From a bacterium (GTDB lineage: Bacteria; Cyanobacteriota; Vampirovibrionia; Gastranaerophilales; Gastranaerophilaceae), in contig JAFXXK010000003.1 in assembly GCA_017542305.1 (NCBI GenBank), positions 1 to 64,000 on the forward strand: a stretch of 64,000 nt of DNA, in the 5' to 3' direction. The translations under genes and the position numbers were made by a program. The notes below the pieces were generated by a model that was not told the DNA's origin, ran no database searches, and saw only the letters and a list, made by a program, of their open reading frames with translations. Shown piece by piece: positions 1 to 9,400 of the stretch (within the stretch, counting starts at the first letter, position 1; every line of letters starts with the position of its first letter).

Positions 1-11
1 ACTTTTTCCAT
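1..11 (-). CDS. Possible start of a divergent gene leaving the window
   Basis: An ATG reads leftwards at 11-9, preceded on the minus strand by a purine-rich AGGAAAG at good Shine-Dalgarno spacing. Only three codons (M-E-K) lie inside the window, so nothing can be said about the product. If real, it is transcribed divergently from the RhuM-Fic gene, with under 100 bp between them. Confidence 0.25.
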
Positions 12-83
12 ATTCTTTCCTTTCTTTACAGCAACACAACATTACTCGAAAGAACAAAGAAAGCAAGTTTTAAACTTTTAAGG

Positions 84-107
84 TATAATAAATACAGGAG
101 TTTTAGC
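84..107 (+). promoter_or_regulatory. Consensus -10 box and Shine-Dalgarno before the accessory operon
   Basis: TATAAT at 84-89 is followed by AGGAG at 96-100, eight bases before the ATG at 108. No convincing -35 box sits 17 bp upstream. The following genes are tightly spaced (18 bp, then 54 bp), so this is the likely promoter for the whole RhuM-Fic / RT-nitrilase / partner operon. Confidence 0.45.
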
Positions 108-1118
108 ATGGAAAATATTTTTCAAAAAGGCAAAATAGTAATTTATACAAGCGAAGATGGAACAGTGTCGCTTGATACAAAACTTGAAAATGAAACCATT
201 TGGCTTACACAAAAGCAAATGGCAGAACTCTTTGGAGTTAAAACTCCGGCTATAAGTAAACATCTTAAGAATATTTTTAATGAAGGAGAATTAAAGGAAG
301 AAGTGGTTATTTCCATTTTGGAAACAACCACGAAACACGGTGCTATAAAAGGAAAAACACAAAAATCTACAACACAATTTTATAATCTTGATGCAATAAT
401 TTCTGTCGGATATAGAGTAAATTCATCACGAGCAACTCAATTCAGAATCTGGGCAACTGATGTTTTGAAAAAATATTTAACACAAGGTTATGCTCTGAAT
501 AATAACGTGCTAAAAGCGCAAAATGCCAAAATAATTAATTTACAGCAAACGATTAGCTTGTTATCACGGAGTATTCAAAATCAAATTGAGACTGTTGATG
601 ATGCTCAAAATGTTGCAAAAATTCTTGATAATTTTGCAAAAGGTTTAGATTTATTAGATGATTTTGACCACAAAACATTAGACAATAAAGGTTGTACACA
701 TAAGCCGGCAGTAAAAATCTCCGAAAAAGAATACTTAAATATTATTGATAAAATGAAATCAGAATACGCATCGGATGTATTTGCGAATCCGAAAGACGGA
801 AGTTTTGCAAGTTCTATAAATCAGATATATCAAACATTTGACGGTAAAGATTGTTATCCGACACTGGAAGAAAAAGCTGCAATGCTTCTGTATTTAATTA
901 CAAAAAATCACTCATTTTCTGATGGAAACAAACGTATTGCAGCTAGCTGTTTCTTGTATTTCTTGGATAGAAATAACATGCTTTACAGAGATAGTCTTCC
1001 GATAATTGACAGCGGAACGCTCTTTGCTCTAACACTACTTATTGCAGAAAGTAAACCGGAAGAAATTGATGTGATGAAGCAGATTGTTGTAAGTGTTCTT
1101 AATAAATACACTAATTAA
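108..1118 (+). CDS. RhuM-family protein with C-terminal Fic/Doc domain
   Basis: The N-terminal ~150 residues have the RhuM/virulence-protein pattern: an early beta strand, 'WLTQKQMAELFGV' as a DNA-binding-like helix-turn-helix, then 'FYNLDAIISVGYRV' and 'FRIWATDVLKKYL'. The C-terminal half carries a Fic/Doc core, HSFSDGNKR (H268 to R276), with the Doc-type Lys in place of the usual Gly of HPFxxGNGR. Fic proteins transfer AMP or phosphate to hydroxyl groups of targets. No inhibitory helix motif was recognised, so it is unclear how activity is restrained. RhuM-Fic fusions are a known architecture, often near mobile or defence genes. It lies 18 bp upstream of the RT-nitrilase gene and is probably co-transcribed with it. 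The composition is AT-rich like the next two genes. Confidence 0.85.
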   Translation: MENIFQKGKIVIYTSEDGTVSLDTKLENETIWLTQKQMAELFGVKTPAISKHLKNIFNEGELKEEVVISILETTTKHGAIKGKTQKSTTQFYNLDAIISVGYRVNSSRATQFRIWATDVLKKYLTQGYALNNNVLKAQNAKIINLQQTISLLSRSIQNQIETVDDAQNVAKILDNFAKGLDLLDDFDHKTLDNKGCTHKPAVKISEKEYLNIIDKMKSEYASDVFANPKDGSFASSINQIYQTFDGKDCYPTLEEKAAMLLYLITKNHSFSDGNKRIAASCFLYFLDRNNMLYRDSLPIIDSGTLFALTLLIAESKPEEIDVMKQIVVSVLNKYTN

Positions 1119-1136
1119 CGATATAAAGGAGTATAT

Positions 1137-4100
1137 ATGGAACTTTTTTCTTTAGAGGACGTAAAAGATGCATATTTAAAGTTAAAGCATTACATATACT
1201 ATGATAAAGCATATTTTTTCAATAGGAAAAAGCTTGTTGAGTTTGAAAGAGAATGGGATATATATGATGAAAATATATTTTTAGACGATTTTGATGACAT
1301 AAATAATAGTCAAGAAGAATTGTTTTGGAATCGATTAACAAATAAAATAAATGAAATATATACAGATGATTTGATTTTTAATAAATATTTATCAAAAATC
1401 GCTTTTAATGTCTTGCCTAAAAAAGTTTTGACGCAAAAGGAATATAATTTAAAGGAAGCTTCATTAGATATTGATGAAACGCAGCTAATATCAAATCGTA
1501 ATGTTAGCAAGAAGTATATTATAGAAGATGTAAATTTTTACATTGACATGCCTATTATATTACAGATTTTAGACGTTTTATGGATTGTGAAATGCGGATA
1601 TGTACTTGAAAATGATAAATGTATATACGTTGATAATATTACTGATGAATATTATTATTCTAATAAATTGTATCTAGATGACAATGGACAGGTGAAAATA
1701 GGGCGGAATTTATTTAAAAATTATTTTAATCAATATCCAAAATGGCGAGATAATGCAATAAACGAAGTTGAAAAATTACGTGCATCAGGACGTAACGCTC
1801 TGATAATATCATTAGACATTACAAAATATTATTATCATATTGACCTAAAATATAAAGAAGTATTTAATACTATAAGTTCTAAAATAGAAAATTTTAAATA
1901 TTATAACTTGAACGATAAAATTAAAAAAATTCACGATAGGTACAGAGAATTAATAAAAAAATACTATAATATAAATGAAGATTTAAATAACAATTTTTTG
2001 CCTATTGGTATGTTATCATCAAATATATTAGCAAATTATTATTTAAAATCTCTTGACAAAAAAGTTATAAATAATATAAGACCTTGCTATTATGGCAGAT
2101 ATGTAGACGATTTATTATTTGTATTTGAGAACAAATATGTTTGTGAAAAAGATTATTGTCCGAATATTAATTGCCCAATAGATAATGAATTATCCGATAG
2201 TAGATTAATTAACCATTTTTTGTCAGGTATTATTGAGGAGGACAAAAAAGACCACAAAACTCTTTTACTAAAAGATTTTCCAAATCTAACATTACAGAAA
2301 AATAAGATAAAAATGTTTTTAGTAGACGCATCCGCTCCAAATGTTGTATTAGAGCAATTTAAAAATAATTTAGCAGCAACAACAAGCCAATTCCAGTTTC
2401 TACCTGATGATAAAGAAATTGATGAGGAATATACAAAACAAACATTTTTTGTGCATTATACAGATTCAGTTAATAAATTACGAAGCGTTGAAAAATATAC
2501 AATAGATAAATATAGTACTAGCGTGTTACTAGCAAAAAAAATACAAATAGCCAAATATTTAAAATCTAATATACTAGAAAGTAATGTAAAAAAAATAATT
2601 AACAACTATTTTAATGGCAAATATTGTTTAATATTAAATTCTCTTTGGCACAAACTTTTTGCATATTTATTTATTTTAAATCAGGAATATTCAAAAAAAA
2701 TTATTATAGACTTTTATGAATATTCATTAAAAAATATTGATAAAATTCAGACAACAATAAAAGATAACAACAAGAATTTTTTAATCGGCAGATATTTAAA
2801 AAATAGTATGAGAGAAACTCTAAAGATGTCATTGGCATTAGCGGGGAGTTTAAATTTGTCATTGTTAGAAAAATTATCTGGTAAGATTGATGATTTTGAG
2901 AACATATACAATCTAGCTCAAAATTTCAAATATTCCAATATGTTTTTTCACGATTATATTGGGGTTGAAGCTTATAACTACACAAATGCTTTTTATGAAG
3001 AATTAAATAGTAATGAGAATTTAAAAGAAATTTCCGTAACTGAAATATTAAAATCCCAAGAAAATCTAGATTTAAATATAAACAACAAGTTAGTAGAGTT
3101 ATCTCCTATACATGTAAGAATTGAAGATTTAAATTTACTAAAATTTTATTCGCACTTAAATACAACAGAATTGAGTACAATAAACAATAAAATTGCAGAA
3201 GAATTTTACGAAATATGTCAAAATAGATATAAAAACAATATAAATATCAATACTTCAAAAACAGGTAGCACCAGATTTTTAAGTTTTAACTTTAAATATA
3301 AAAAAAATAAAAACAAATTTATAATAGGTATTTCAAATATTCATATAAAAGAAGAAAATATACTTTCTGCAATACAAGGTACTCCAAATTTATCAGAAAA
3401 TAGGTACGGTCAAATTCGTGAGATAATAACTCAAGCTCAAAAAAATAATGTTGATTTACTAGTATTTCCAGAATTATCTATTCCAATCGAATGGATGCAA
3501 TTAATACAAAAACATTTAAAAAATAAAAATATGGGTATAATATTTGGCTTAGAACATATAATTGTAAACAATAAAAATAATAAGCTCTGTGGTAATTTTC
3601 TAATTACAATGTTACCGGTAAAGTTTAAAACAGAGGACGGAGAAGAAACTACTTTTATGTTTACACTTCCTAGGTTAAAGTATTTCTATGCTCCAGAAGA
3701 AACTCAAACCATTGAAGATAATAGATTAGATGTACCTTCAGAGATAACTGATAGAGTATATTATATCTTCAAATGGAATGGTGCGTATTTTAGTGCATAT
3801 AATTGTTTTGAAATTGCTTGTATAGAAGATCGTTCTATAATGAAATCTCAGGTAGATTTCTTAACAATAAGTGAATGGAATAAAGATACAACTTATTATG
3901 ATAATATTGTGCATTCAGCAGCAAGGGACCTACATTGTTATGTTGTTCAAGTTAATACATCTAAATATGGTCACTCATGTCTTGTTGCTCCTAAAAAAAG
4001 CGTTGAGTCTAATCCTGTTTTTATTAAAGGTGGAAATAATGCAACTTTATTAGCTACAGAAATTGAAATAGAAAAATTACGTAATTTTCAAAGAACATTA

Positions 4101-4172
4101 GGTCGTAATACAAATGAGTTTAAACCATTACCTCCAACATTTAATCATAATGTCGAAAGATTGCAAGAATAA
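1137..4172 (+). CDS. Reverse transcriptase-nitrilase fusion (DRT type 1-like antiphage RT)
   Basis: This 1011-aa protein joins two enzymes. RT motifs are visible: motif A LDITKYYYHI with D227, motif B LPIGMLSSNILANYYL from about 288, motif C YVDD at 322-325, and a downstream LQKNKIKMF. A helical region of about 300 residues follows. A carbon-nitrogen hydrolase domain then runs from about 735, with its E-K-C triad in context: FPELSIP (E779), LPRLKYFYAPEE (K848) and YNCFEIAC (C890). RT-nitrilase fusion is the architecture reported for the 'unknown group' UG1 reverse transcriptases, named DRT type 1, which defend against phage. The AAAGGAG at 1126-1132 fixes the ATG at 1137. No template RNA gene can fit in the short gaps beside it. 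The UG1 rather than UG5-type assignment is inference; the RT and nitrilase calls are firm. Confidence 0.9.
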   Translation: MELFSLEDVKDAYLKLKHYIYYDKAYFFNRKKLVEFEREWDIYDENIFLDDFDDINNSQEELFWNRLTNKINEIYTDDLIFNKYLSKIAFNVLPKKVLTQKEYNLKEASLDIDETQLISNRNVSKKYIIEDVNFYIDMPIILQILDVLWIVKCGYVLENDKCIYVDNITDEYYYSNKLYLDDNGQVKIGRNLFKNYFNQYPKWRDNAINEVEKLRASGRNALIISLDITKYYYHIDLKYKEVFNTISSKIENFKYYNLNDKIKKIHDRYRELIKKYYNINEDLNNNFLPIGMLSSNILANYYLKSLDKKVINNIRPCYYGRYVDDLLFVFENKYVCEKDYCPNINCPIDNELSDSRLINHFLSGIIEEDKKDHKTLLLKDFPNLTLQKNKIKMFLVDASAPNVVLEQFKNNLAATTSQFQFLPDDKEIDEEYTKQTFFVHYTDSVNKLRSVEKYTIDKYSTSVLLAKKIQIAKYLKSNILESNVKKIINNYFNGKYCLILNSLWHKLFAYLFILNQEYSKKIIIDFYEYSLKNIDKIQTTIKDNNKNFLIGRYLKNSMRETLKMSLALAGSLNLSLLEKLSGKIDDFENIYNLAQNFKYSNMFFHDYIGVEAYNYTNAFYEELNSNENLKEISVTEILKSQENLDLNINNKLVELSPIHVRIEDLNLLKFYSHLNTTELSTINNKIAEEFYEICQNRYKNNININTSKTGSTRFLSFNFKYKKNKNKFIIGISNIHIKEENILSAIQGTPNLSENRYGQIREIITQAQKNNVDLLVFPELSIPIEWMQLIQKHLKNKNMGIIFGLEHIIVNNKNNKLCGNFLITMLPVKFKTEDGEETTFMFTLPRLKYFYAPEETQTIEDNRLDVPSEITDRVYYIFKWNGAYFSAYNCFEIACIEDRSIMKSQVDFLTISEWNKDTTYYDNIVHSAARDLHCYVVQVNTSKYGHSCLVAPKKSVESNPVFIKGGNNATLLATEIEIEKLRNFQRTLGRNTNEFKPLPPTFNHNVERLQE

Positions 4173-4178
4173 ATAAAA

Positions 4179-4200
4179 TGTAAATGTAAATGTAAATATG
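4179..4200 (+). repeat. Short tandem hexamer repeat between RT and partner gene
   Basis: The 54-bp gap between the RT-nitrilase stop and the next start contains about three tandem copies of TGTAAA followed by a degenerate copy. It is too short to encode a structured template RNA. It may be slippage-derived spacer sequence or a weak translational signal. Confidence 0.5.
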
Positions 4201-4226
4201 AATATGATAAAATAGGAAAACAAACT

Positions 4227-5489
4227 ATGGATGATAAAATTTATCCAATATTACAAAAATACTACAATGCATTAAATAGTTTAAATTCTCTTAGTATTAC
4301 AAAAGATATTTTTGAAAGTATTCCTCTTATAGACAATTTTTTTGCTGAATTTAGAAATATAACATTTGTAATGCAAAAAAGTTTCAACACTAAGGAATTA
4401 AAAGAATATTATAGAAAAAAACAAGAAGAATTATTGAATGATGATAGTTTAAGGTGGTTTATTGATAAAAGAAATGAAACAGTTAAAGAAAATCCATTTA
4501 AATTAGAAAAAGAGATTGAAGTTTATGTATATCTTCCAGATTTTTGTGGAAAGATAATTGATAGCAAGCTCAGTATAGATAATGATATTCCTTTAGATAC
4601 ATTAGAGCAAGTTATTAAAACATACCTGGTAAAATATAATAAAAATTCAGATATTTATTTTAGTATTGATATATTATTTAAGGAAAATGGAAATGAAATA
4701 GATATATATTCAAAAATAAGAAATGGCATCGTTATAATGGACAAATTTATTAATGCCGTTATAGTAGATTATCCATGTAAGTGTTTTAAATGCACAAATA
4801 TAATTGAACAAATTAAAGTTCTAAAAACAAAAATATTTTTAAAAGATTTTACTTTTTCTTGGGATTATACAATAGAAAACGATGAAGTTATTTGGGGACA
4901 ACAAATAGAGATGGGTACTCATGATAAAAATGGATATCCAACTTTAATATCGAATGTACGTATTCCAATTAATGCGAATTTACCAATTGACCAAGATATA
5001 ATAAATGATGATACACAACTTTTTAAATTTTATGCCTATATGCATTATACTATATTTAAAGCTCAAAAAAATAATATCATGCCCTCATTTATTATAATTT
5101 ATAATGATAAGACTGTTTCATATATGCCATTTGCACCTACAATTAAAACAACTTTTTACAAAAAAGCTCGGATTGTAGAAAAAATTGCTAAAAAAGAAAA
5201 TGTCAGAGTTATATATTTTATTGGAGAAAACTATTATTATCCAATAGAGAAAATTAATGAAATTCAGCAGGTTTATAGTGAACGTATTAAGCATGCAAGT
5301 ACAACACTATTATCAATAAATATGATTAGTAAAAAATATCAATACATAAAGACGATATCATTTGATACTCACAATATTAATTGTGAAGCTTACGCAATAA
5401 ATCAAATAAATAATCCATATGACGAAGAGAATTGTTATTGGTTAAATCCTATATTGCAAGCATTAAAGGGAAATTTTTCAAATAACTAG
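4227..5489 (+). CDS. Unrecognised 420-aa partner of the RT-nitrilase
   Basis: I do not recognise a named family. The first ~110 residues are helical and contain 'EFRNITFVMQKSF' and 'DDSLRWFIDKRNETVKEN'. This resembles the helical, HEPN-like domains with an R-N-x3-H motif, but the His is replaced by Lys, so ribonuclease activity is doubtful. The rest is mixed alpha/beta with many aromatic and charged residues. It includes a pair of Cys (CKCFKC at about residues 186-191) that could bind a metal but has no second pair. There is no signal peptide or membrane segment. It starts 54 bp after the RT gene on the same strand and shares its very high AT content, so it is probably co-transcribed and functionally linked. 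It could be an effector, a regulator, or an independent passenger of the island. Confidence 0.7.
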   Translation: MDDKIYPILQKYYNALNSLNSLSITKDIFESIPLIDNFFAEFRNITFVMQKSFNTKELKEYYRKKQEELLNDDSLRWFIDKRNETVKENPFKLEKEIEVYVYLPDFCGKIIDSKLSIDNDIPLDTLEQVIKTYLVKYNKNSDIYFSIDILFKENGNEIDIYSKIRNGIVIMDKFINAVIVDYPCKCFKCTNIIEQIKVLKTKIFLKDFTFSWDYTIENDEVIWGQQIEMGTHDKNGYPTLISNVRIPINANLPIDQDIINDDTQLFKFYAYMHYTIFKAQKNNIMPSFIIIYNDKTVSYMPFAPTIKTTFYKKARIVEKIAKKENVRVIYFIGENYYYPIEKINEIQQVYSERIKHASTTLLSINMISKKYQYIKTISFDTHNINCEAYAINQINNPYDEENCYWLNPILQALKGNFSNN

Positions 5490-5750
5490 TATACTTTTTT
5501 GATTACTATATAAATATCTTTTTGCAAGTTTTTTAATTGATTTATTAAATTGTAATATTGTCTTTTTATCATTTAATGTAATTTTTGTTTTTTCAGTATC
5601 TTTATAACCTTTTCTATTTGTATATAACAATGCAAGGGTTGGAGAAATTGGAAAATAAATTTCAAAATCATCTCCTTGTAATTCAAACGGATTAATGTAG
5701 CTGGCAAATATATTTATACATGGGGAATCTGATGTTATAAATGGTGTTTG
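5478..5750 (-). pseudogene. 5'-truncated DUF4238 gene fragment
   Basis: On the minus strand an uninterrupted frame of about 90 codons runs from about 5750 to a TGA at 5478-5480, with no start codon of its own. It begins TPFITSDSPC and continues with 'FEIYFPISPTLALLY', then a Lys-rich helix ending in 'KRYLYSNQKS'. This matches the C-terminal third of DUF4238 proteins as I know them (PFiTSDnPv, then fPlSP.l.L). The N-terminal part is missing and is replaced by the histidine-kinase fragment on the other strand. The 3' end overlaps the end of the 420-aa gene by a few bases, in convergent orientation. Confidence 0.7.
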
Positions 5751-6385
5751 ACCTGTTATTAAACGATCATATGGGACCCCTTAATAACGAACAAAGAGAA
5801 CTGCTGATGTTAACAAAAGATTCATGTAACTTTATGTATGAAATGCTTTCTACACTCCTAAGTACATATAAATATGAAAATGGTGACTATACTCTCAATT
5901 ATGAAAAATGTAATTTTATTTCTTTGGTTGAAGAAACTGTCAATGAACTTGATTCAATGCAGAAAGAGAAAAATGTTACAATTCACATAAATAAAAAAGG
6001 AAATATTTTCGTTACCGAATGCGACAGAATGCAAATAAAAAGAGTACTTACAAACATATTGGGAAATGCAATTTCATATGCCTATAATAATACTCCAATT
6101 TTTATTAATATAAAACAGAATGAACAAGGTATAAATTTTGAAGCAAAAAATAAAAGTGCATACATAAATCCTGAAACAATGAATAATCTGTTTAAGAAAT
6201 ATGTCTCCCATGCAGCAAAATTTAATAAGGTAGGTGTCGGACTCGGCTTATATCTATCAAAACAAATTATTGTCGCACATAAAGGAGATATATATGCCAA
6301 AAGTTTTGAGGATAATCATAATATATTTGGTTTTTATTTGCCAATGGTAAATATGATTAAAAATGAGGCTGTCATATCCAATTAA
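5741..6385 (+). pseudogene. Sensor histidine kinase, 5'-truncated (HisKA tail plus HATPase domain)
   Basis: The first residues of the frame (MVFDLLLNDHMGPLNNEQRE) correspond to the middle of a HisKA dimerisation helix, just after where the phosphorylatable-His box should be, so the sensor region and the active His are missing. The HATPase_c domain is present, with an N-box-like NILGNAISYA at about 109 and a glycine-rich VGVGLGLYLSKQI. An in-frame TAA lies directly before 5741 and no Shine-Dalgarno is seen there. The gene is therefore the 3' remnant of a larger kinase, cut at the junction with the DUF4238 fragment. If expressed it could not autophosphorylate on the usual His. Confidence 0.75.
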
Positions 6386-6471
6386 ATATTTACCCAGATA
6401 AAAGAATACTTCCGTAAAGAGTTGTTCTATTAGCTGCAGTAGTGCAAGAAATTATTTTAGTATTTTTAATT

Positions 6472-9400
6472 TTATCTTGATGTTGTCAGATTAGTTTTCA
6501 TTGAATCCGCCTGCTGCATAAATCTGTACAAAATCTTATTTGCCACATCTTCCGGCATATCAAGGAATTTAATACCCGCTTTATTGCCTTCGGTAGATAC
6601 AACTTTCGCTTTTACTTTTATATCAACATCATCAAATTTGAATTTTACGGTTGTCTTTTTACCGCGTTTCAGCTTCTTATCGTTTCTAATCAATGCTCCT
6701 GTTGTCGAGATATCATAAATCACAACATCCGAACAAAATTCACTGTCTTTTGTCGTATCAAATCTCATTGAGATACGTTTTGAAGGTTCATCATAATTGT
6801 TCTTATCTATATCATAAACCATCTGTGTATTGTCTATGAGATCTTTATTTTCTTTGAAACCACGATTTACAAAACTCCAAGCACTGTGATAACCGTTTAC
6901 TAACATATGCGGTTCATTATATACTGTCGGTGCAGAAGTATGCATATTGATAGAATCATCCAAAGTCAGATTGAATGAACCTGTCTTTTGCGTATATAAT
7001 TGAATATCGGCAGGTTTTACAATTCTTCTGAAATCATTATCTACAACAGCAATTTTATCTCTGTTTCTGAACTCAGCATAATTTGTAATATAACCGTCAC
7101 CTACCTTCAAGTTTGTATCCGAAGTATTTATATATGAATTATTTGCATATATAGTATCAACCGATACCCCTCTGTTTGTATTGACGTAATCATTGACAGA
7201 AACTACCGCCATATCCGCTTTATAATCAACATTATAGAATGGTACTCTGTCTTTATCATTCAGGAATTTTGCAGGAGTATCCAAAACTGAGCGTTGTTCT
7301 GCATATAAGTTTCTGTTTGGCTTCGATACAATATCTTTTACAATATCAGGATCAACCCCTATTATATCTAACGACAACTCAGTACCTTCACCGTAAGCAT
7401 TAATACCCTGAGCTTCATATACTACGCTTCCGTCACCGCCAAATACTTCGTCCGTAAATGTTTTATCGGTTTGCTTGTAACCGTTCGGATATGCTTTTGT
7501 TGACACAGTTGAATCCGGAGCTTTTGCGGAATTTGCATATATATTATCAGCCATTAAAGTTACATCGGCGAGTCTGCTGCCGTCTGCGTAATAGTGTGCA
7601 TTATCACCATTATTACCTCTTACATATGCTGTATAGATTTTTAAGTTCGATTCACCTCTGTTTGGATTATCAATTGCATCCAAAACTTTAATATTTATAT
7701 ATTTTGGAATTACGCTGCTTGAAGAAGCATCCGCAGACTTGCCGACTACCAAATCATCATGAGGATACAAGATATCATCAAATCCGAGCTTCGAACCACC
7801 GTGTGCACTACTTTGTCCACCAATATCATATATTGTCAGATTTTGAGCTTTTTGAGTAATTTTTAACCCGCCGCCTGATGTAATCGTACCAATAGCCGCA
7901 TCACTTTCCAAGGTGAAATCGATTGTACCATTCTTTGAAATCAGCTGATTAATTTTTGCCTCGTTTTTAGAATTTGATTTTCCTGATAAATGAATGTTAT
8001 TTTCTGCTTCTATACTTACGGATGAATTTGGCTCATTCTTTGTATCCTGAGTATATGAGAGCGGTTTTGCTTCAGTACCGATATTGTTACTTGAAATTAC
8101 GGATATATTTTGACCCGTAACCGCACTCTTGCCATCTTCCGCTGCATTAAGAACAGAATACCCTCTGAAATATGCCTTGTCATCAGGAGTAGGTCTTACA
8201 TCTGCCTGTTTCCAGTCTGCTGCCGTCAGCATTACATTACCGTCTGAAGTAACATCTTTTATTTTCAAACCGGATTCTTTTGCTCTGATATTAACAAGAC
8301 GTTTATCTGTATTATTTTCATTTATTGTACGGGCAGTAACATTACCCTTTACGTTTACATTTAATGATTCGGTATAATCCCTTGTTTTCGCATCAATACT
8401 GAATCCGGGATTTGAATTACTTGTTGAACCGATATCACCGTCTTTTGCAATTATCGTCAAATCATTTCCTGCAGCAATAAGTGTTTTATAGCCTTGTTCA
8501 GGATTTCCTTTATCAACATTCTGATGAGTCTTAGAAGCATCAGGATCGGTAATGTTGTTTATTATATTACCATTTTTCTGATTAATCGTAACATTGCCGG
8601 TAACGGCATTGATATAATTATCGTTGCTGCTTTCATATTCACCGATTGTAAGATCTGCACCCGTATTATTAATGCGGATATTCTGTTTATCAGCCTGAAC
8701 AATACCCTGAACGTCTATACCTGCTCCATTATCGGTAGTATTAGTATTTGATATTGTAATATTGCCGTCTTTGTTATGTACAGCACCCGTTGTTGCAATT
8801 TTAATACCTTCCTCGGCAGTATTTGTAATATCGGTTTTACCCTTATCAGAACCAATATAACCTCCAATTTCAACTCCTCCGGTATTTGAATTCTGAACAT
8901 CAATATTGCCGTTTGCAGTATTTACAACACCTGTTTCAGCGATTTGTAATTCTTTATCACCCGTATTATTTGTGAATATATTTCCGAGTCCGAAGTGTTT
9001 CAACAGACCTGCAATCGTGAATTTGCCGCCTTTATTATCTACATCAATATTTCCGCTTTCGGTATTTGTTACTTCCGAAGTACTTGTAAATTCCAAATCT
9101 CCGGCATTGTTCACAATTGTAGTATCGCCTTTTACGTTTGTGACTTTACCGGAAACAGATGTACCGGCTGCACTGTCATTAGTAATATTTATATCACCAT
9201 CTGTTGCTGCAACGATACCGGTTGACGCAATTTCAAGTTCTTTATCACCCGTATTTTTTGCGAATATATTTCCGAGTCCGAAGTGTTTCAACAGACCTGC
9301 TATTGTGAATTTACCGCCTTTGTTTTCTATATCAATATTTCCGCTTTCAGTATTTGTTACTTCCGAAGTACTTGTAAATTCCAAATCTCCGGCATTATTT

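Noticed and set aside
5741-5800. A true start codon for the histidine kinase at 5741
   Set aside because: An in-frame stop lies directly before it, no Shine-Dalgarno is present, and the protein starts in the middle of the HisKA helix without the phospho-His.
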